A stretch of 63,821 bases of DNA from an uncultured Mailhella sp. (GCF_944324995.1 NZ_CALUYL010000018.1:1-63821), one strand, 5' to 3'. Positions 7,572-17,063 are shown, counted from the first letter of the stretch. Notes: generated by a model not told the origin, from the letters alone. Numbers and translations are program-made.

Positions 7572-9632
7572 CTAAGAGCCTTCCCGGTTGCGGCAAAGCT
7601 CACGGGCCAGTCCTGCCAGTGCCTCCATCTCTTCCGCGCGCAGACCGAGCAACGGATTGGTTTCGGCGGCGTTTTCCCACTTGGACATCCGCAGATCGTG
7701 ACGAAAGTCCGCAGGCCGTATGCCGTATCGCTTCAATCGGTAATAAAACGTGCTGCGATTCATGTTCAATAGTTTCAGAGCGTCGGCAATGCGGCCGCGG
7801 CTGGCCCGCAGCGCGGCTTCCAGGGCGTCTTTTTCCCCTCTGTCGCACGGACGCTCTTCAGCGCTTTTCTGCATATGCGTCGCTTCGCGTCCGGCAATGA
7901 CCTCCGGCAGTTCCTTCAGCGTCACTTCCGTGCCGGATGCCATATATACGGCCCGTTCCATAACGTTTTCCAGCTCGCGGATGTTTCCGGGCCAGGAATA
8001 GCGCTGAAGGGCATCAAGAGCGCTTCTGGAAATCCCCCGCAGCGTCTTTCCCGACTGACGGGAAAACTTCTCCATGAAATGCCGGGCCAGCAGCGCGACG
8101 TCGCCCTGCCGCTCCCTCAGCGGCGGAATGTGCAGAGGAAAAACGTTGAGCCGGTAATACAGGTCTTCCCGAAACGTCTTGCTCTGAACGGCGTTATAAA
8201 GATTCTTGTTGGTAGCCGCTATGATGCGGATATTGACGCGCCGGGTTCGCTGACCGCCGATGCGGACGACTTCACGATTCTGAAGCAGTCGCAGCAGATT
8301 GACCTGAACATCCAGCGGCATTTCTCCTATTTCGTCCAGAAAAATGGTTCCTCCGTCCGCCAGCTCAAACTTGCCCGGTTTCCCCTGACGACTGGCCCCG
8401 GTGAACGATCCTTCCGTATAGCCGAAAAGCTCGCTCTGAATGAGCTCCCTCGGCAGCGCTCCACAGTTGACCACCACAAAGGGCATCCCCCTGCGCGGAC
8501 TGGCATTGTGCAATGACTGTGCAAAAAGTTCCTTGCCCGTTCCGCTTTCTCCGAGAAGCAATACCGTCGTATCCGATCCGGCTATTCTTCTGGCGTTGTT
8601 CAGCACTTCAGAAATCGCCGCAGACCTGCCGAGAATGTCGTCAAAGGTAAACATGGCCTTGGCGCCGACCAGGCGCGTGGCGAATTCCCTCATGCGGGCA
8701 GTTTCACGCAATGTCAGAATCATGCCGCCCGTCGAATCGTTCACCGCCGCGGAAAGCACGCAGGGAATCGATTGTGCGGCATGTTCCAGCATCAGCGTGG
8801 TATCGACGTCATGAAAGGCCTTTCTCTCCTCCAGCAGGGGTCTGACCGCCTGACCGAAACGTATGACTTCGGCAATGTTCCGCCCGACGGCATTCTTTTG
8901 CAGGTGCAGCATCGTCATGGCCTTGGCATTGATGAACAGGATGGAGCCGCCGGCGTCCAGCGTAATGACGCCTTCATCCATAAGTTCCAGGAGCGCTTTG
9001 TATTCCCCCAGCACTTCCCGCAGCGCAAGCTGCTCCATGATGGCATAGACGGCAGCCCCGAGCATGCCGCTTGTATGAAGATGAAACGTCTCGCAGGGCG
9101 AGGTGACGCCGAGCACGCCTATGACATTCTGCTTCTTGTCCCGAATGGGAGCCGCGGAGCAGACAAAGTTATGATTTTCCGTGCAATAATGCTCCGCAGC
9201 AAAAATTTCCAGCTGCTTTTGTTCCTCAAGGCAGGTGGCCAGTCCCACGGTGCCTATGTACTCTTCCCTGGACAACGTGCCTCGCGTGCTGACTATGCCG
9301 CTCCCCGGAAGCGTGTGCAGAATCACGCCGTCGCGCGAGGCCAGAGATATAAGACTGTGCGAGTCGGCAATGAGCGAAAACATCTGCTCCATGACGGCCT
9401 TTGAACTTTCCAGAAGCATGGAGTTGCGCTCCAGCTCCGCGGCGATCTGTTCCGGCGGAAGCTTCCGATACATCACATGGTACGGATCCACATGAAGAGC
9501 ACGGCAGCGCAGCCACGAGCGATAGACGAAATCACGAACAATGGTGTGATCCACCTCTTCGCCGTTCTGGAACTTCCTCCATTCCTCGAAAATTTTTTCC
9601 CGATTGGCAAGCATGGCAGTGCTGTCCGACAT
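7572..9632 (-). CDS. Sigma-54-dependent activator, AcoR/DhaR type (GAF-PAS-AAA-Fis)
   Basis: A cytoplasmic enhancer-binding protein that would sense a small molecule and activate RNA polymerase with sigma-54. The 686 aa read as an N-terminal GAF-like sensor (about 60-200), a PAS domain (about 206-310), and an AAA+ domain with Walker A GESGTGKE (361-368), sigma-54 loop GSFTGA (408-413, a Ser variant of GAFTGA) and Walker B FLDE. It ends in a Fis-type helix-turn-helix that includes RSTFYYRLKRYGI. About 45 unusual residues continue after the HTH. GAGGGGG precedes the ATG. It is divergent from the nine-gene operon at 9999, which has a perfect -24/-12 promoter, so that operon is its likely target. 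Confidence 0.92.
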   Translation of the reverse strand: MSDSTAMLANREKIFEEWRKFQNGEEVDHTIVRDFVYRSWLRCRALHVDPYHVMYRKLPPEQIAAELERNSMLLESSKAVMEQMFSLIADSHSLISLASRDGVILHTLPGSGIVSTRGTLSREEYIGTVGLATCLEEQKQLEIFAAEHYCTENHNFVCSAAPIRDKKQNVIGVLGVTSPCETFHLHTSGMLGAAVYAIMEQLALREVLGEYKALLELMDEGVITLDAGGSILFINAKAMTMLHLQKNAVGRNIAEVIRFGQAVRPLLEERKAFHDVDTTLMLEHAAQSIPCVLSAAVNDSTGGMILTLRETARMREFATRLVGAKAMFTFDDILGRSAAISEVLNNARRIAGSDTTVLLLGESGTGKELFAQSLHNASPRRGMPFVVVNCGALPRELIQSELFGYTEGSFTGASRQGKPGKFELADGGTIFLDEIGEMPLDVQVNLLRLLQNREVVRIGGQRTRRVNIRIIAATNKNLYNAVQSKTFREDLYYRLNVFPLHIPPLRERQGDVALLARHFMEKFSRQSGKTLRGISRSALDALQRYSWPGNIRELENVMERAVYMASGTEVTLKELPEVIAGREATHMQKSAEERPCDRGEKDALEAALRASRGRIADALKLLNMNRSTFYYRLKRYGIRPADFRHDLRMSKWENAAETNPLLGLRAEEMEALAGLARELCRNREGS

Positions 9633-9751
9633 AATTCCCCCTCATTGACGCCTGAATAGATTGGACGTTTTTAAACAATTGAACAACGGCATTTATTCTT
9701 GTTTTATTTCAAATAATTATCATAAAGCAGCTTTCCTTTTTGCTTCATGTT

Positions 9752-9786
9752 GCTGATGTTTTGTACTGCTTCACAAAAAAATCAGC
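9752..9786. promoter_or_regulatory. Nested dyad, candidate activator binding site
   Basis: Two nested perfect inverted repeats share a centre: GCTGAT/ATCAGC (9752-9757, 9781-9786) and TTTTGT/ACAAAA (9759-9764, 9773-9778). The centre is about 167 bp upstream of the predicted sigma-54 start site, a normal distance for an enhancer. A second, smaller dyad, TTGAG-N9-CTCAA, is at 9853-9871. Assignment to the neighbouring activator is inference. Confidence 0.4.
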
Positions 9787-9908
9787 TGAACGGCGTCGCG
9801 AATTTTGAATAAAAATATCCTATTTTGTCCAAAAATTCCATCGTCTCGCATTTTGAGCATATTTTTCTCAACTTATTGAATATATTTATTTTTATCTTTC
9901 GTTCCATT

Positions 9909-9926
9909 TTGGCACAAATATTGCAT
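9909..9926 (+). promoter_or_regulatory. Sigma-54 promoter of the island 1 operon
   Basis: TTGGCAC (9909-9915), five bases, then TTGCA (9921-9925). The GG and GC dinucleotides are exactly 12 bp apart, a perfect -24/-12 element. The predicted start is near 9936, about 60 bp before the first ATG, and the divergent neighbour encodes a sigma-54 activator. Confidence 0.88.
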
Positions 9927-9998
9927 TATTGTATCCGACGGCTGTTCTTTGCTCGATAAAGGCCGTTTCCGACATCAAGCTTCACCTCAGAGGGCGAT

Positions 9999-11918
9999 AT
10001 GGAATACAATATGCTTTTTTCTCCCGTCACCATTAATGCGCTTACCCTGAAAAACCGCATCGTCATGTCTTCCATGGTCACGCAGTACGCGGCCAGCAAC
10101 GGGGAAGTCACCGATCAGATGATCCGCTATTATGCGGAACGAGCCCGTGGCGGCGTTGGTCTCATCATGATCGAAGCCACCTATGTGGAACGTCAGGGCG
10201 ACAGCTACAAGTTCGGACTCGGCGCGGACACGGACGAAATGCTTCCGGGGCTCACCAGGCTCGCCAACGCCATCCATGCCTGCGGCGGCAAAGTGGGACT
10301 CCAGCTCCAGCACGGAGGAAGAACCTCCAATCCGCTGACCAACGGCGGCCCCATCAAGCTTGTTTCCTACATTCCCGGAGTCACTCCTTATGAAGGCGCG
10401 CGCGTCCTTACGCGAGAAGACATTGCCGATCTTGTGAAACGCTATGCCGAAGCGGCGCTCCGCGCCAAAAAGGCCGGATTCGACCTTGTCGAACTTCACG
10501 GCGCCCACGGCTATCTTCTCAATCAGTTTCTCTCGCCCTTTACCAATCTCCGCGAGGATGAGTACGGCGGCAGCACGGAAAACCGTCTTCGTTTCCCCCT
10601 GGAAGTGCTCAGCGCCTGCCGCGAGGCCGTAGGCAAAGACTTCCCCCTCACCGTGCGCCTCAGCGTGGATGAATTCAACGGCACCGGTCTGACCCTGCAA
10701 ACCTCCCTGCCCATCGCCCAGGCCTTTGTGGACAACGGCATCGACGCGCTGAACATCAGCGTGGGCGCCTGCGAAACCAACCGCTACACCATTCCTCCGG
10801 CCGTGCTTCCCGAAGGATTCAACGCCGATCGCGCCGCCGCCGTGCGCAAGGCCGTGGAAGCGCGCGTGCCCGTGGCCGTGGCCGGTCGCATTCACAATGC
10901 GGCGCTGGCCGAATCCATCCTGACCGCAGGCAAGGCCGACATCATCGTCATGGGGCGTCCGCTCATCGCCGATCCGTACCTGCCCGTCAAAAGTCAGGCC
11001 GGCAGACTGGACGATGTGGCTCCATGCCTCTCCTGCAACGAGGGATGCGTAGGCATTCCCTTCGGAAACGTGACCTGCGCCGTGAATCCCAGAGCCGGTC
11101 AGGAGGCGAGATTCCCCCACATTAAAACGAACACCCCGAAGCGCATAGTCGTGATCGGCGCAGGCCCCGCCGGCATTCAGGCCGCTCTCACCGCCAGGGA
11201 AAAAGGACATCACGTCACGCTGATTGAACGCGAAAAGACCCTCGGCGGTCTCCTCCATGTGGCTTGCCGGCCGCCCCACAAGGAAGCCTTTGAAAAGCTG
11301 CGCCGCTACATGGAACACGCCGTGCGGCAGTCCGGCATGGAGGTGCGGCTCGGCACGGAAGCCGACGTGGACATGATCCGCGCTCTCAATCCCGACATGA
11401 CCGTCGTCGCCACGGGCAGCGAGCCCGTCGTGCCCGGATTCTGCAGAAACACCGGAGCCGTCACCGCCCAGGAAGTGCTTCTGGGACGGGAGACGGGGCA
11501 GAACGTGCTTATCCTCGGCGGCGGCCTTGTCGGCTGCGAAACCGCGGAAATGCTGGCGGAACAGGGCAAGAAGGTCACGATTCTGGAACTGCGGGACACC
11601 CTTGCTCCCGACATGGAAAAGCGCACCCGCATATTCATGATGGCCCGCCTGAAGGAACTCGACGTGCATGCGCTGCTCAACACCGAAGTGCTGGAAGTCT
11701 CCGGCCTCCATGTGCGCGTGCGCGGCCCTCTGCGCACCGAACGCTCGCTGGACGAGTTCGACTCGCTGGTCATGGCCTTCGGCTACCGTTCCCGCAACCT
11801 TCTTCAGCAGCAGCTTGCCGAAGCCGGCATTCCCTTCACGGCGGCAGGCGACTGCGTTCGTCCGAGCAAGGTCATCACCGCAGTGCGTCAGGGATTCCAG
11901 GCCGCATGGCCGCTGTAG
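9999..11918 (+). CDS. OYE-family NADH:flavin oxidoreductase / enoate reductase-like (copy 1)
   Basis: A multidomain ene-reductase of the 2-enoate reductase/2,4-dienoyl-CoA reductase group, which reduces an activated C=C bond using FMN, FAD and a 4Fe-4S cluster. In 639 aa: an FMN-binding TIM barrel with the OYE active-site pair HGAH (H167, H170) and GYLLNQFLSP; cluster cysteines C343, C346, C350 and C360; an FAD motif GAGPAG around 386; and a second dinucleotide motif GGGLVG around 506. The last Cys spacing (X9) is two residues shorter than in the other two copies here. RBS GAGGG precedes the ATG. It is the first gene after the sigma-54 promoter. BaiCD/FldZ-type enzymes are relatives, but the substrate cannot be told. 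Confidence 0.92.
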   Translation: MEYNMLFSPVTINALTLKNRIVMSSMVTQYAASNGEVTDQMIRYYAERARGGVGLIMIEATYVERQGDSYKFGLGADTDEMLPGLTRLANAIHACGGKVGLQLQHGGRTSNPLTNGGPIKLVSYIPGVTPYEGARVLTREDIADLVKRYAEAALRAKKAGFDLVELHGAHGYLLNQFLSPFTNLREDEYGGSTENRLRFPLEVLSACREAVGKDFPLTVRLSVDEFNGTGLTLQTSLPIAQAFVDNGIDALNISVGACETNRYTIPPAVLPEGFNADRAAAVRKAVEARVPVAVAGRIHNAALAESILTAGKADIIVMGRPLIADPYLPVKSQAGRLDDVAPCLSCNEGCVGIPFGNVTCAVNPRAGQEARFPHIKTNTPKRIVVIGAGPAGIQAALTAREKGHHVTLIEREKTLGGLLHVACRPPHKEAFEKLRRYMEHAVRQSGMEVRLGTEADVDMIRALNPDMTVVATGSEPVVPGFCRNTGAVTAQEVLLGRETGQNVLILGGGLVGCETAEMLAEQGKKVTILELRDTLAPDMEKRTRIFMMARLKELDVHALLNTEVLEVSGLHVRVRGPLRTERSLDEFDSLVMAFGYRSRNLLQQQLAEAGIPFTAAGDCVRPSKVITAVRQGFQAAWPL

Positions 11919-11968
11919 CCTGAAACTGCATCCGATTGTTCCGTCCTACCCCAACCATCGAGGAAACC

Positions 11969-12802
11969 ATGATTATCGACGTCAGACTCCGTCCTCCGTT
12001 CAAAGGCTTCAAACAGCAGTTCTCCCCCGCCGGCAACAAGGCTCTCAGCGCCAAATTCGGCCTGACCTCCCCGGAATCCGTTCAGCAGGTTTCCGAAGAG
12101 CTCATGCTCAAGGAAATGGACGAAGCCGGCATCACCTGCGGACTCGCGACCGGTCGTAACGGCCATTTCCGCTATAATATTCCCAACGACGATCTCGTGG
12201 ACATGACCGCCCATTACAAGGGACGCATTCTCGGCGCCGCAGGCCTGAACTGCGCCGACGTGCCGCAGGCCATGGCCGATGTGGAAAAATACGTGATCAA
12301 CGGACCGCTCAAGGCCGTTTCCATGGAACCCGGCGCATGCCCCGTTCCCCGCTACGCCAACGATCGCAGACTCTATCCCATCTACGAAATGTGCCAGGCG
12401 CACAAGATTCCCGTCATTCTCATGCTCGGCGGCCGCGCCGGCCCCGACGTTTCCTACAGCAATCCCGAAATCATCAGCCGCATAGCCGCAGACTTCCCCA
12501 ACGCCCGCTTCATGGTCTCCCACGGCGGATGGCCCTGGGTGCAGGCCGTGATCGGCGTCTGCTTCTGGCAGGAAAACATCTGGCTGTGCCCCGACATGTA
12601 CCTCATGAACAACTCCGGCGCGCAGGATTACGTTGCCGCAGCCAACACCTGGCTTCAGGATCGCTTTCTGTTCGGTTCCGCCTACCCGCTCATGCCCATC
12701 GGAGAAAGCCTTGCCATCTTCAAATCCATGTTCAAGGAAAGCGTACTTCCCAAACTGCTCTATAAAAATGCCGCAGAACTGTTCAATATAACCCTTTCCT
12801 GA
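11969..12802 (+). CDS. Amidohydrolase_2-fold protein lacking the metal ligands (AH1)
   Basis: 277 aa with the TIM-barrel layout of the Amidohydrolase_2/ACMSD family. The N-terminal HxH metal motif is replaced by D4-V-R6-L-R8-P-P, the mid-barrel His (after IPV) by Met, and the metal-binding Asp of the GSDYP motif by Ala238 (GSAYP). The catalytic-type His is kept in SHGGWPW (H185). Shared family marks are EPG near 120 and DRRLYPIY. GAGG lies 5 nt before the ATG, and an in-frame ATG at 11936 is less likely. It follows the enoate reductase by 50 bp in the same operon. Function unknown; lyase, hydratase or decarboxylase chemistry on a reduced product is possible. Confidence 0.82.
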   Translation: MIIDVRLRPPFKGFKQQFSPAGNKALSAKFGLTSPESVQQVSEELMLKEMDEAGITCGLATGRNGHFRYNIPNDDLVDMTAHYKGRILGAAGLNCADVPQAMADVEKYVINGPLKAVSMEPGACPVPRYANDRRLYPIYEMCQAHKIPVILMLGGRAGPDVSYSNPEIISRIAADFPNARFMVSHGGWPWVQAVIGVCFWQENIWLCPDMYLMNNSGAQDYVAAANTWLQDRFLFGSAYPLMPIGESLAIFKSMFKESVLPKLLYKNAAELFNITLS

Positions 12803-12897
12803 ATACGCCGATCCTCCGTGCCGCAGGGGGAACGCCCTTCCCCCTGCCGTTCACGCGGAACGCACCGAAAAAAACCACTCCGAAAAAAGGGAATAGT

Positions 12898-14289
12898 ATG
12901 TCCGTAACCATGGAAAAAGGAAAAATTATCGGATGGCTGGTTACCATACTCACAAGTATTGCCATCATGCTTATTCCGGTTTCCGAGACGTTCACGCCGG
13001 AAATACGCGCCTATCTCATGCTAAGCATATGCGTCATCAGCATCGTTGCTTTTGACCTCATGGATGTCATCATCCCATCCGTGCTGCTTCCCGTCGCCTA
13101 CTATATTTTCCATGTCGTTCCCATCCAGACGGCCTATGCGCCGTTTACCACCGACACCTTCTGGATGATTCTCGGCGCCTTCGTGCTCACCAACGCCCTT
13201 GACGAATGCGGCATTCTCAAGCGCATCGCGTACTGGATCATCAAAACCTGCGGCGGCACCTACAACAGAACGCTTTATGCCCTGTATCTCGTCGGCCTCA
13301 TTCTCGGCATCATCACCTTCTGCGGCCATTACCTTCTTCTCATCTCGCTGGCCTACGGCATATGCCGGGCCATGGGCTTCGGCAAATCCAAGGAGTCCCT
13401 TCTCATCATGATGGTCGGCGGCATAGCCGGACTCAACGTCAAGCTCTTTGCCTATCGTCCGTCCACCATGTCCATGATGGTCACGCAGGTCAAAACCATC
13501 GACCCCGGCTTTTCCGTCTCCTTCCTCGATCAGATGCTCTACAACAGCCCTTCCGTGCTCATGGCAATATCCTTCATCTGGCTGCTGACGAAGATTTATA
13601 AAAGCCACACCTTCGTTCTGCCCGGAGGAAAGCAGTACTTTGAGGAGGAATACAGAAATCTCGGCCCCATGTCTCCCGCGGAAAAGAAGGCCGCCGTTCT
13701 TCTTGCAATTCTGATGATATGGATCAGCACCGAACCTCTGCACGGCATTTCGGCAAACTACTCCTTCATGACCCTGCCCTGGCTCTGCTTTGTTCCCGGC
13801 ATCAACATAGGCACGCGAAAAAGCATCAACCAGATCAACCTCGGCGTCATATTCTTCGTGGCCGCCTGCCTCGGCATAGGCATAGTGGGAACCAAACTGG
13901 GCTTCACGCAGCTGCTTGCCGGAAAAATCGCCGAAAACATTTCCGGCATCGGCGTGAACTGCTTCCTGTTCCTCATGCTTTTCCTCAGCACCCTCGTCAA
14001 CCTCATTCTCTCCCCCGGCGCCATGATGGCCGTGCTCCCCGCACCCTTCGCCAGCCTCTCGCTGCAGCTCGGCATGAATCCGCTGCCCTCCCTTCTGACC
14101 ATCATCTACTCCACCGACTTCGTCTTTCTTCCTCATGAAGTGCCCGCCTATCTCATCATGTTCGGCTTCGGACTCATGACCATGAAGGACTTCATCAAAC
14201 TGCATCTCATGAAAATCGCCTGGTTCACCCTGCTGTTCGGTCTCATTCAGATTCCGTTCTGGTACGCCATGGGCATCATCATGCAGTAA
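12898..14289 (+). CDS. SLC13/DASS-family anion permease
   Basis: A polytopic inner-membrane protein of 463 aa with about 11-12 hydrophobic segments. The features resemble the divalent anion:Na+ symporter (CitT/DASS) family: two repeat halves, FTTDTFWMILGAFVL in the first and NQINLGVIFFVAACLGIG in the second. These carriers import di- or tricarboxylates or sulfate-like anions. It lies between two amidohydrolase-like genes in the sigma-54 operon, so it probably imports or exchanges the pathway substrate or product. Its presence together with a complete TRAP transporter in one operon is unusual and suggests two related anions or a substrate/product antiport. Confidence 0.85.
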   Translation: MSVTMEKGKIIGWLVTILTSIAIMLIPVSETFTPEIRAYLMLSICVISIVAFDLMDVIIPSVLLPVAYYIFHVVPIQTAYAPFTTDTFWMILGAFVLTNALDECGILKRIAYWIIKTCGGTYNRTLYALYLVGLILGIITFCGHYLLLISLAYGICRAMGFGKSKESLLIMMVGGIAGLNVKLFAYRPSTMSMMVTQVKTIDPGFSVSFLDQMLYNSPSVLMAISFIWLLTKIYKSHTFVLPGGKQYFEEEYRNLGPMSPAEKKAAVLLAILMIWISTEPLHGISANYSFMTLPWLCFVPGINIGTRKSINQINLGVIFFVAACLGIGIVGTKLGFTQLLAGKIAENISGIGVNCFLFLMLFLSTLVNLILSPGAMMAVLPAPFASLSLQLGMNPLPSLLTIIYSTDFVFLPHEVPAYLIMFGFGLMTMKDFIKLHLMKIAWFTLLFGLIQIPFWYAMGIIMQ

Positions 14290-14398
14290 TCCCCTTCCCT
14301 TTCCATCCCTTGCATCGGCAACGCCGCGGGCCCGCCCGCCGGCGAATCCTCAAACACGTCCTCAAAACCATTTTTCATCCTTCAAAAGGAGCTTTCTC

Positions 14399-15217
14399 AT
14401 GGCCATCATCGACTGCCGCTTCCGTCCCCTGACCCCTGAATTTGAATGCTACATCAACCCCGAACCCGCCAACTTCTGGATTACCCAGACCCGTCCGCTC
14501 AAGCCTGAACCGCTTGACGTGACCATGAAGTATTTCAAAAAAATGGGCATCACCGGCGCGGTCTGTTCCGGACGCGACATGCGCTCCACCGGCGGAGCCT
14601 ATGTTTCCAATGAATACATCGCCGACCTCGTCGCCAAGTATCCCGTCTTCATCGGCGTTGCCGGTGCCGATCCGCTGAACGCACACGTGAAGGACGACAT
14701 TGAACACGCCGTCAAGGATCTCGGCCTCAAGGGCGTTTCCGTGGATCCCTTCTCCCTGAAAACCACCGCCGACGACAAGCGCTTCTACCCCATCTATGAA
14801 AAGTGCGCCGAACTGAACGTTCCGGTCATCATCACCATCGGCCCCCTGCCCATCCGCTGCGGCTCCTATCTGGAATGGGGCAGCCCGCTTCCCGTGGATC
14901 ATATCTGCGCAGACCTGCCCGACCTCAAGGTGCTGCTCTCCCACGCCGGATTCCCCTTCACGCAGGAACTCATCGCCATCGTCTGGCGTCACGAAAACCT
15001 GTACTTTGAAAGCTCCATCTACCGCCATCTCCCCGGCGCCGATCTGCTGGTCGAGGCCGTGAACACCTGCATCGGCGACAAGATGTGCTACGCCTCGGCC
15101 TATCCCTATGCCGACTACACGCAGGCGCTGCCCAAGTTCCTGGCGCAGGGATACAATCCCATCGTTCTTCCCAAGATTCTGCATGAAAACGCCGAACGCC
15201 TGTTCGGACTGAACTAA
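14399..15217 (+). CDS. Amidohydrolase_2-fold protein lacking the metal ligands (AH2)
   Basis: 272 aa, the most divergent of the five paralogues. The N-terminus is MAIIDCRFRPL (RxR at residues 7-9 instead of HxH). The mid-barrel segment VPVIITIG has Thr at the metal-His position, the SHAGFP motif keeps the His, and SAYPY has Ala234 in place of the Asp. It also keeps DKRFYPIYEKC. The expected EPG is VDPF here. AGGAG precedes the ATG. It is co-transcribed between the SLC13 permease and the TRAP genes. The divergence from AH1 in the same operon suggests a second step or a second substrate. Confidence 0.8.
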   Translation: MAIIDCRFRPLTPEFECYINPEPANFWITQTRPLKPEPLDVTMKYFKKMGITGAVCSGRDMRSTGGAYVSNEYIADLVAKYPVFIGVAGADPLNAHVKDDIEHAVKDLGLKGVSVDPFSLKTTADDKRFYPIYEKCAELNVPVIITIGPLPIRCGSYLEWGSPLPVDHICADLPDLKVLLSHAGFPFTQELIAIVWRHENLYFESSIYRHLPGADLLVEAVNTCIGDKMCYASAYPYADYTQALPKFLAQGYNPIVLPKILHENAERLFGLN

Positions 15218-15297
15218 CTTCCCATGTGGCCGGTCTTTCGGGATCGGCCACATGCGCACGGTAAGATTTTCAAAATATTCTGACGATCGGAGGAGGC

Positions 15298-15798
15298 ATG
15301 CTGAAACCCCTGTTCAAAGGCATTGACCGCATGACGAGCGCACTGATCATCCTGACGTTCTCCATGATGTGCATTGTCATCTTCGCGCAGGTCATCACAC
15401 GATATATATTCAGTTTTTCCCTGCCCTGGGCCGAAGAAGTCGGACGTTTTCTTTTTCTGGCGCTCTCCTACCTCGGAGTATCCATGGGCATGAAGCGCCA
15501 GGCGCACCTTCGCGTGGACATCGTTCTTTTATACATGCCGCCTTTCATGAAAAAAGTATTTGAAGTCCTTTCTCAGGCAATATGCGCGGGATTTTTCATC
15601 TTTATTGTTTATGAAGGAATCTCCATGACCATGAAGGTATGGCGAATCGAACAGATGGCCGTCTCCCTTCCTCTTCCCATATGGGTGGTATGGGCATGCA
15701 TTCCCTTCAGCGCCTTTCTTACAACGCTGCAGTGCTTCAAAAACATTTATGAACTTCTTTCCGGAACTGTTCCGGACGGCGCGGGGGAACAGGCATGA
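15298..15798 (+). CDS. TRAP transporter small permease, DctQ type
   Basis: 166 aa with the four transmembrane helices expected of DctQ and the characteristic LPWAEEVGRFLF segment after the second helix (usually W-x-E-E-x-x-R-F-x-F). In the membrane it pairs with the large DctM subunit and assists Na+-driven uptake of organic acids delivered by DctP. GGAGGAGG is immediately upstream of the ATG. Its stop overlaps the dctM start (ATGA), showing translational coupling. Confidence 0.93.
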   Translation: MLKPLFKGIDRMTSALIILTFSMMCIVIFAQVITRYIFSFSLPWAEEVGRFLFLALSYLGVSMGMKRQAHLRVDIVLLYMPPFMKKVFEVLSQAICAGFFIFIVYEGISMTMKVWRIEQMAVSLPLPIWVVWACIPFSAFLTTLQCFKNIYELLSGTVPDGAGEQA

Positions 15799-17063
15799 AT
15801 GAACTGACGCTCATGTTCACGATCATCGTGGGACTGCTGGTCATCGGCGTTCCCATCGGCGTATCCCTCGGCATCGGCGTCGTCGGGGCGCTGTGGTGGG
15901 CCGACGAATCCATGATGTTCTTCACTCAGAAGCTTTTCAACAACTTCGACTCCTTCCCCCTTCTGGCCATTCCCTTCTTTCTGCTCTCCGGCGACATCAT
16001 GGCGCGCGGAACCCTTGCCGACACGCTGCTGAACTTCTGCCGAAGCATGCTCGGTCACAGAAAGGCCGGCATGGCCTACATCACCATCGTCACCTGCCTG
16101 TTCTACGGCGCGCTCTGCGGCTCCGCCGTGGCCACCACCGCCGCCGTCGGCGCCACCATGATTCCCGCCATGGAAAAGGAAGGATATCCGAAATCCTTCG
16201 CCACGGCCGTCAACGCCTCTTCCGGAGCCCTCGGCATCATCATTCCGCCCAGCATTCCCATGATTCTGTACGGCGCCTTCGGCGGGGTATCCGTTTCCAA
16301 CATGTTTCTTGCCGGCATCATTCCCGGCTGCTTCGTCGCTCTCATGCTCATGGTCACGGCAGGCTTCATCTGCGCCAAAAACCACTACGGCAACGTGCTC
16401 CCCAAGGCCAGCGCCAGGGAACGCTGGGCGAGCTTCCGCGAAGCAAAATGGGCTCTCGGCGTGCCGGTCATCATTCTCGGCGGCATCTACGGCGGCATCA
16501 CCACGCCTACCGAAGCCGGCGTCGTGGCCGTGGTCTATTCCTTCATTGTGGAAAAATTCATCCGCAAGTCCATGACCATGGCCGTCTTCCGCAAAATCAT
16601 GGTGGATTCCGCCACCACGCTCGGCCTCATCATGCTGGTTCTTGTCACCGCCAACGCGCTCGGCAACATCATGATGCTGGCCAATATTCAGGATTCCCTT
16701 CTGCACTGGGTACAGTCCCTCACCACGAGTCCCTACGTGCTGACGGCCGTGCTGCTGATCATGCTTTTCATTCTCGGCATGTTCGTGGAAGTGTCCGCCA
16801 TCATTCTCATCTTTGCCCCGCTTCTGGTTCCCATAGTAACGAGCTACGGCATCGATCCCGTGCATTTCGGCATCGCCTTCATCGTCTCCATGTGCCTCGG
16901 CGGCCTCACGCCTCCCGTCGGCGTCAATCTGTTCATCGGATGCAGCATCAGCGGACTGAACATCGCCATACTCACCAAGGCCATTCTGCCCTTCATCGGA
17001 GCCATCATAGCGGCAAACTTCATCCTGGCCTATGTTCCGTTCCTCAGTCTGTGCCTCTTGTAA
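15795..17063 (+). CDS. TRAP transporter large permease, DctM type
   Basis: 422 aa, about 12 transmembrane segments, the usual length for DctM. Family marks include FPLLAIPFFLLSG, the segment SGSAVATTAAVG-like (here CGSAVATTAAVG), PTEAGVVAVVY and GGLTPPVGVNLF near the C-terminus. It forms the Na+-coupled transport channel of the TRAP system. The 4-base overlap with dctQ and the 27-bp gap to dctP give the standard order Q-M-P. Confidence 0.94.
   Translation: MNELTLMFTIIVGLLVIGVPIGVSLGIGVVGALWWADESMMFFTQKLFNNFDSFPLLAIPFFLLSGDIMARGTLADTLLNFCRSMLGHRKAGMAYITIVTCLFYGALCGSAVATTAAVGATMIPAMEKEGYPKSFATAVNASSGALGIIIPPSIPMILYGAFGGVSVSNMFLAGIIPGCFVALMLMVTAGFICAKNHYGNVLPKASARERWASFREAKWALGVPVIILGGIYGGITTPTEAGVVAVVYSFIVEKFIRKSMTMAVFRKIMVDSATTLGLIMLVLVTANALGNIMMLANIQDSLLHWVQSLTTSPYVLTAVLLIMLFILGMFVEVSAIILIFAPLLVPIVTSYGIDPVHFGIAFIVSMCLGGLTPPVGVNLFIGCSISGLNIAILTKAILPFIGAIIAANFILAYVPFLSLCLL

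Larger units (their letters stand above)
9633..9998. other. AT-rich divergent control region of island 1
   Basis: 366 bp between the activator gene and the operon. It is clearly more AT-rich than either side. It contains the sigma-54 promoter, the nested dyad and a palindrome TTATTTCAAATAA (9704-9716), which overlaps a sequence resembling an IHF site (TTTCAA-N4-TTA, one mismatch to WATCAA-N4-TTR). No gene is visible. Confidence 0.6.
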
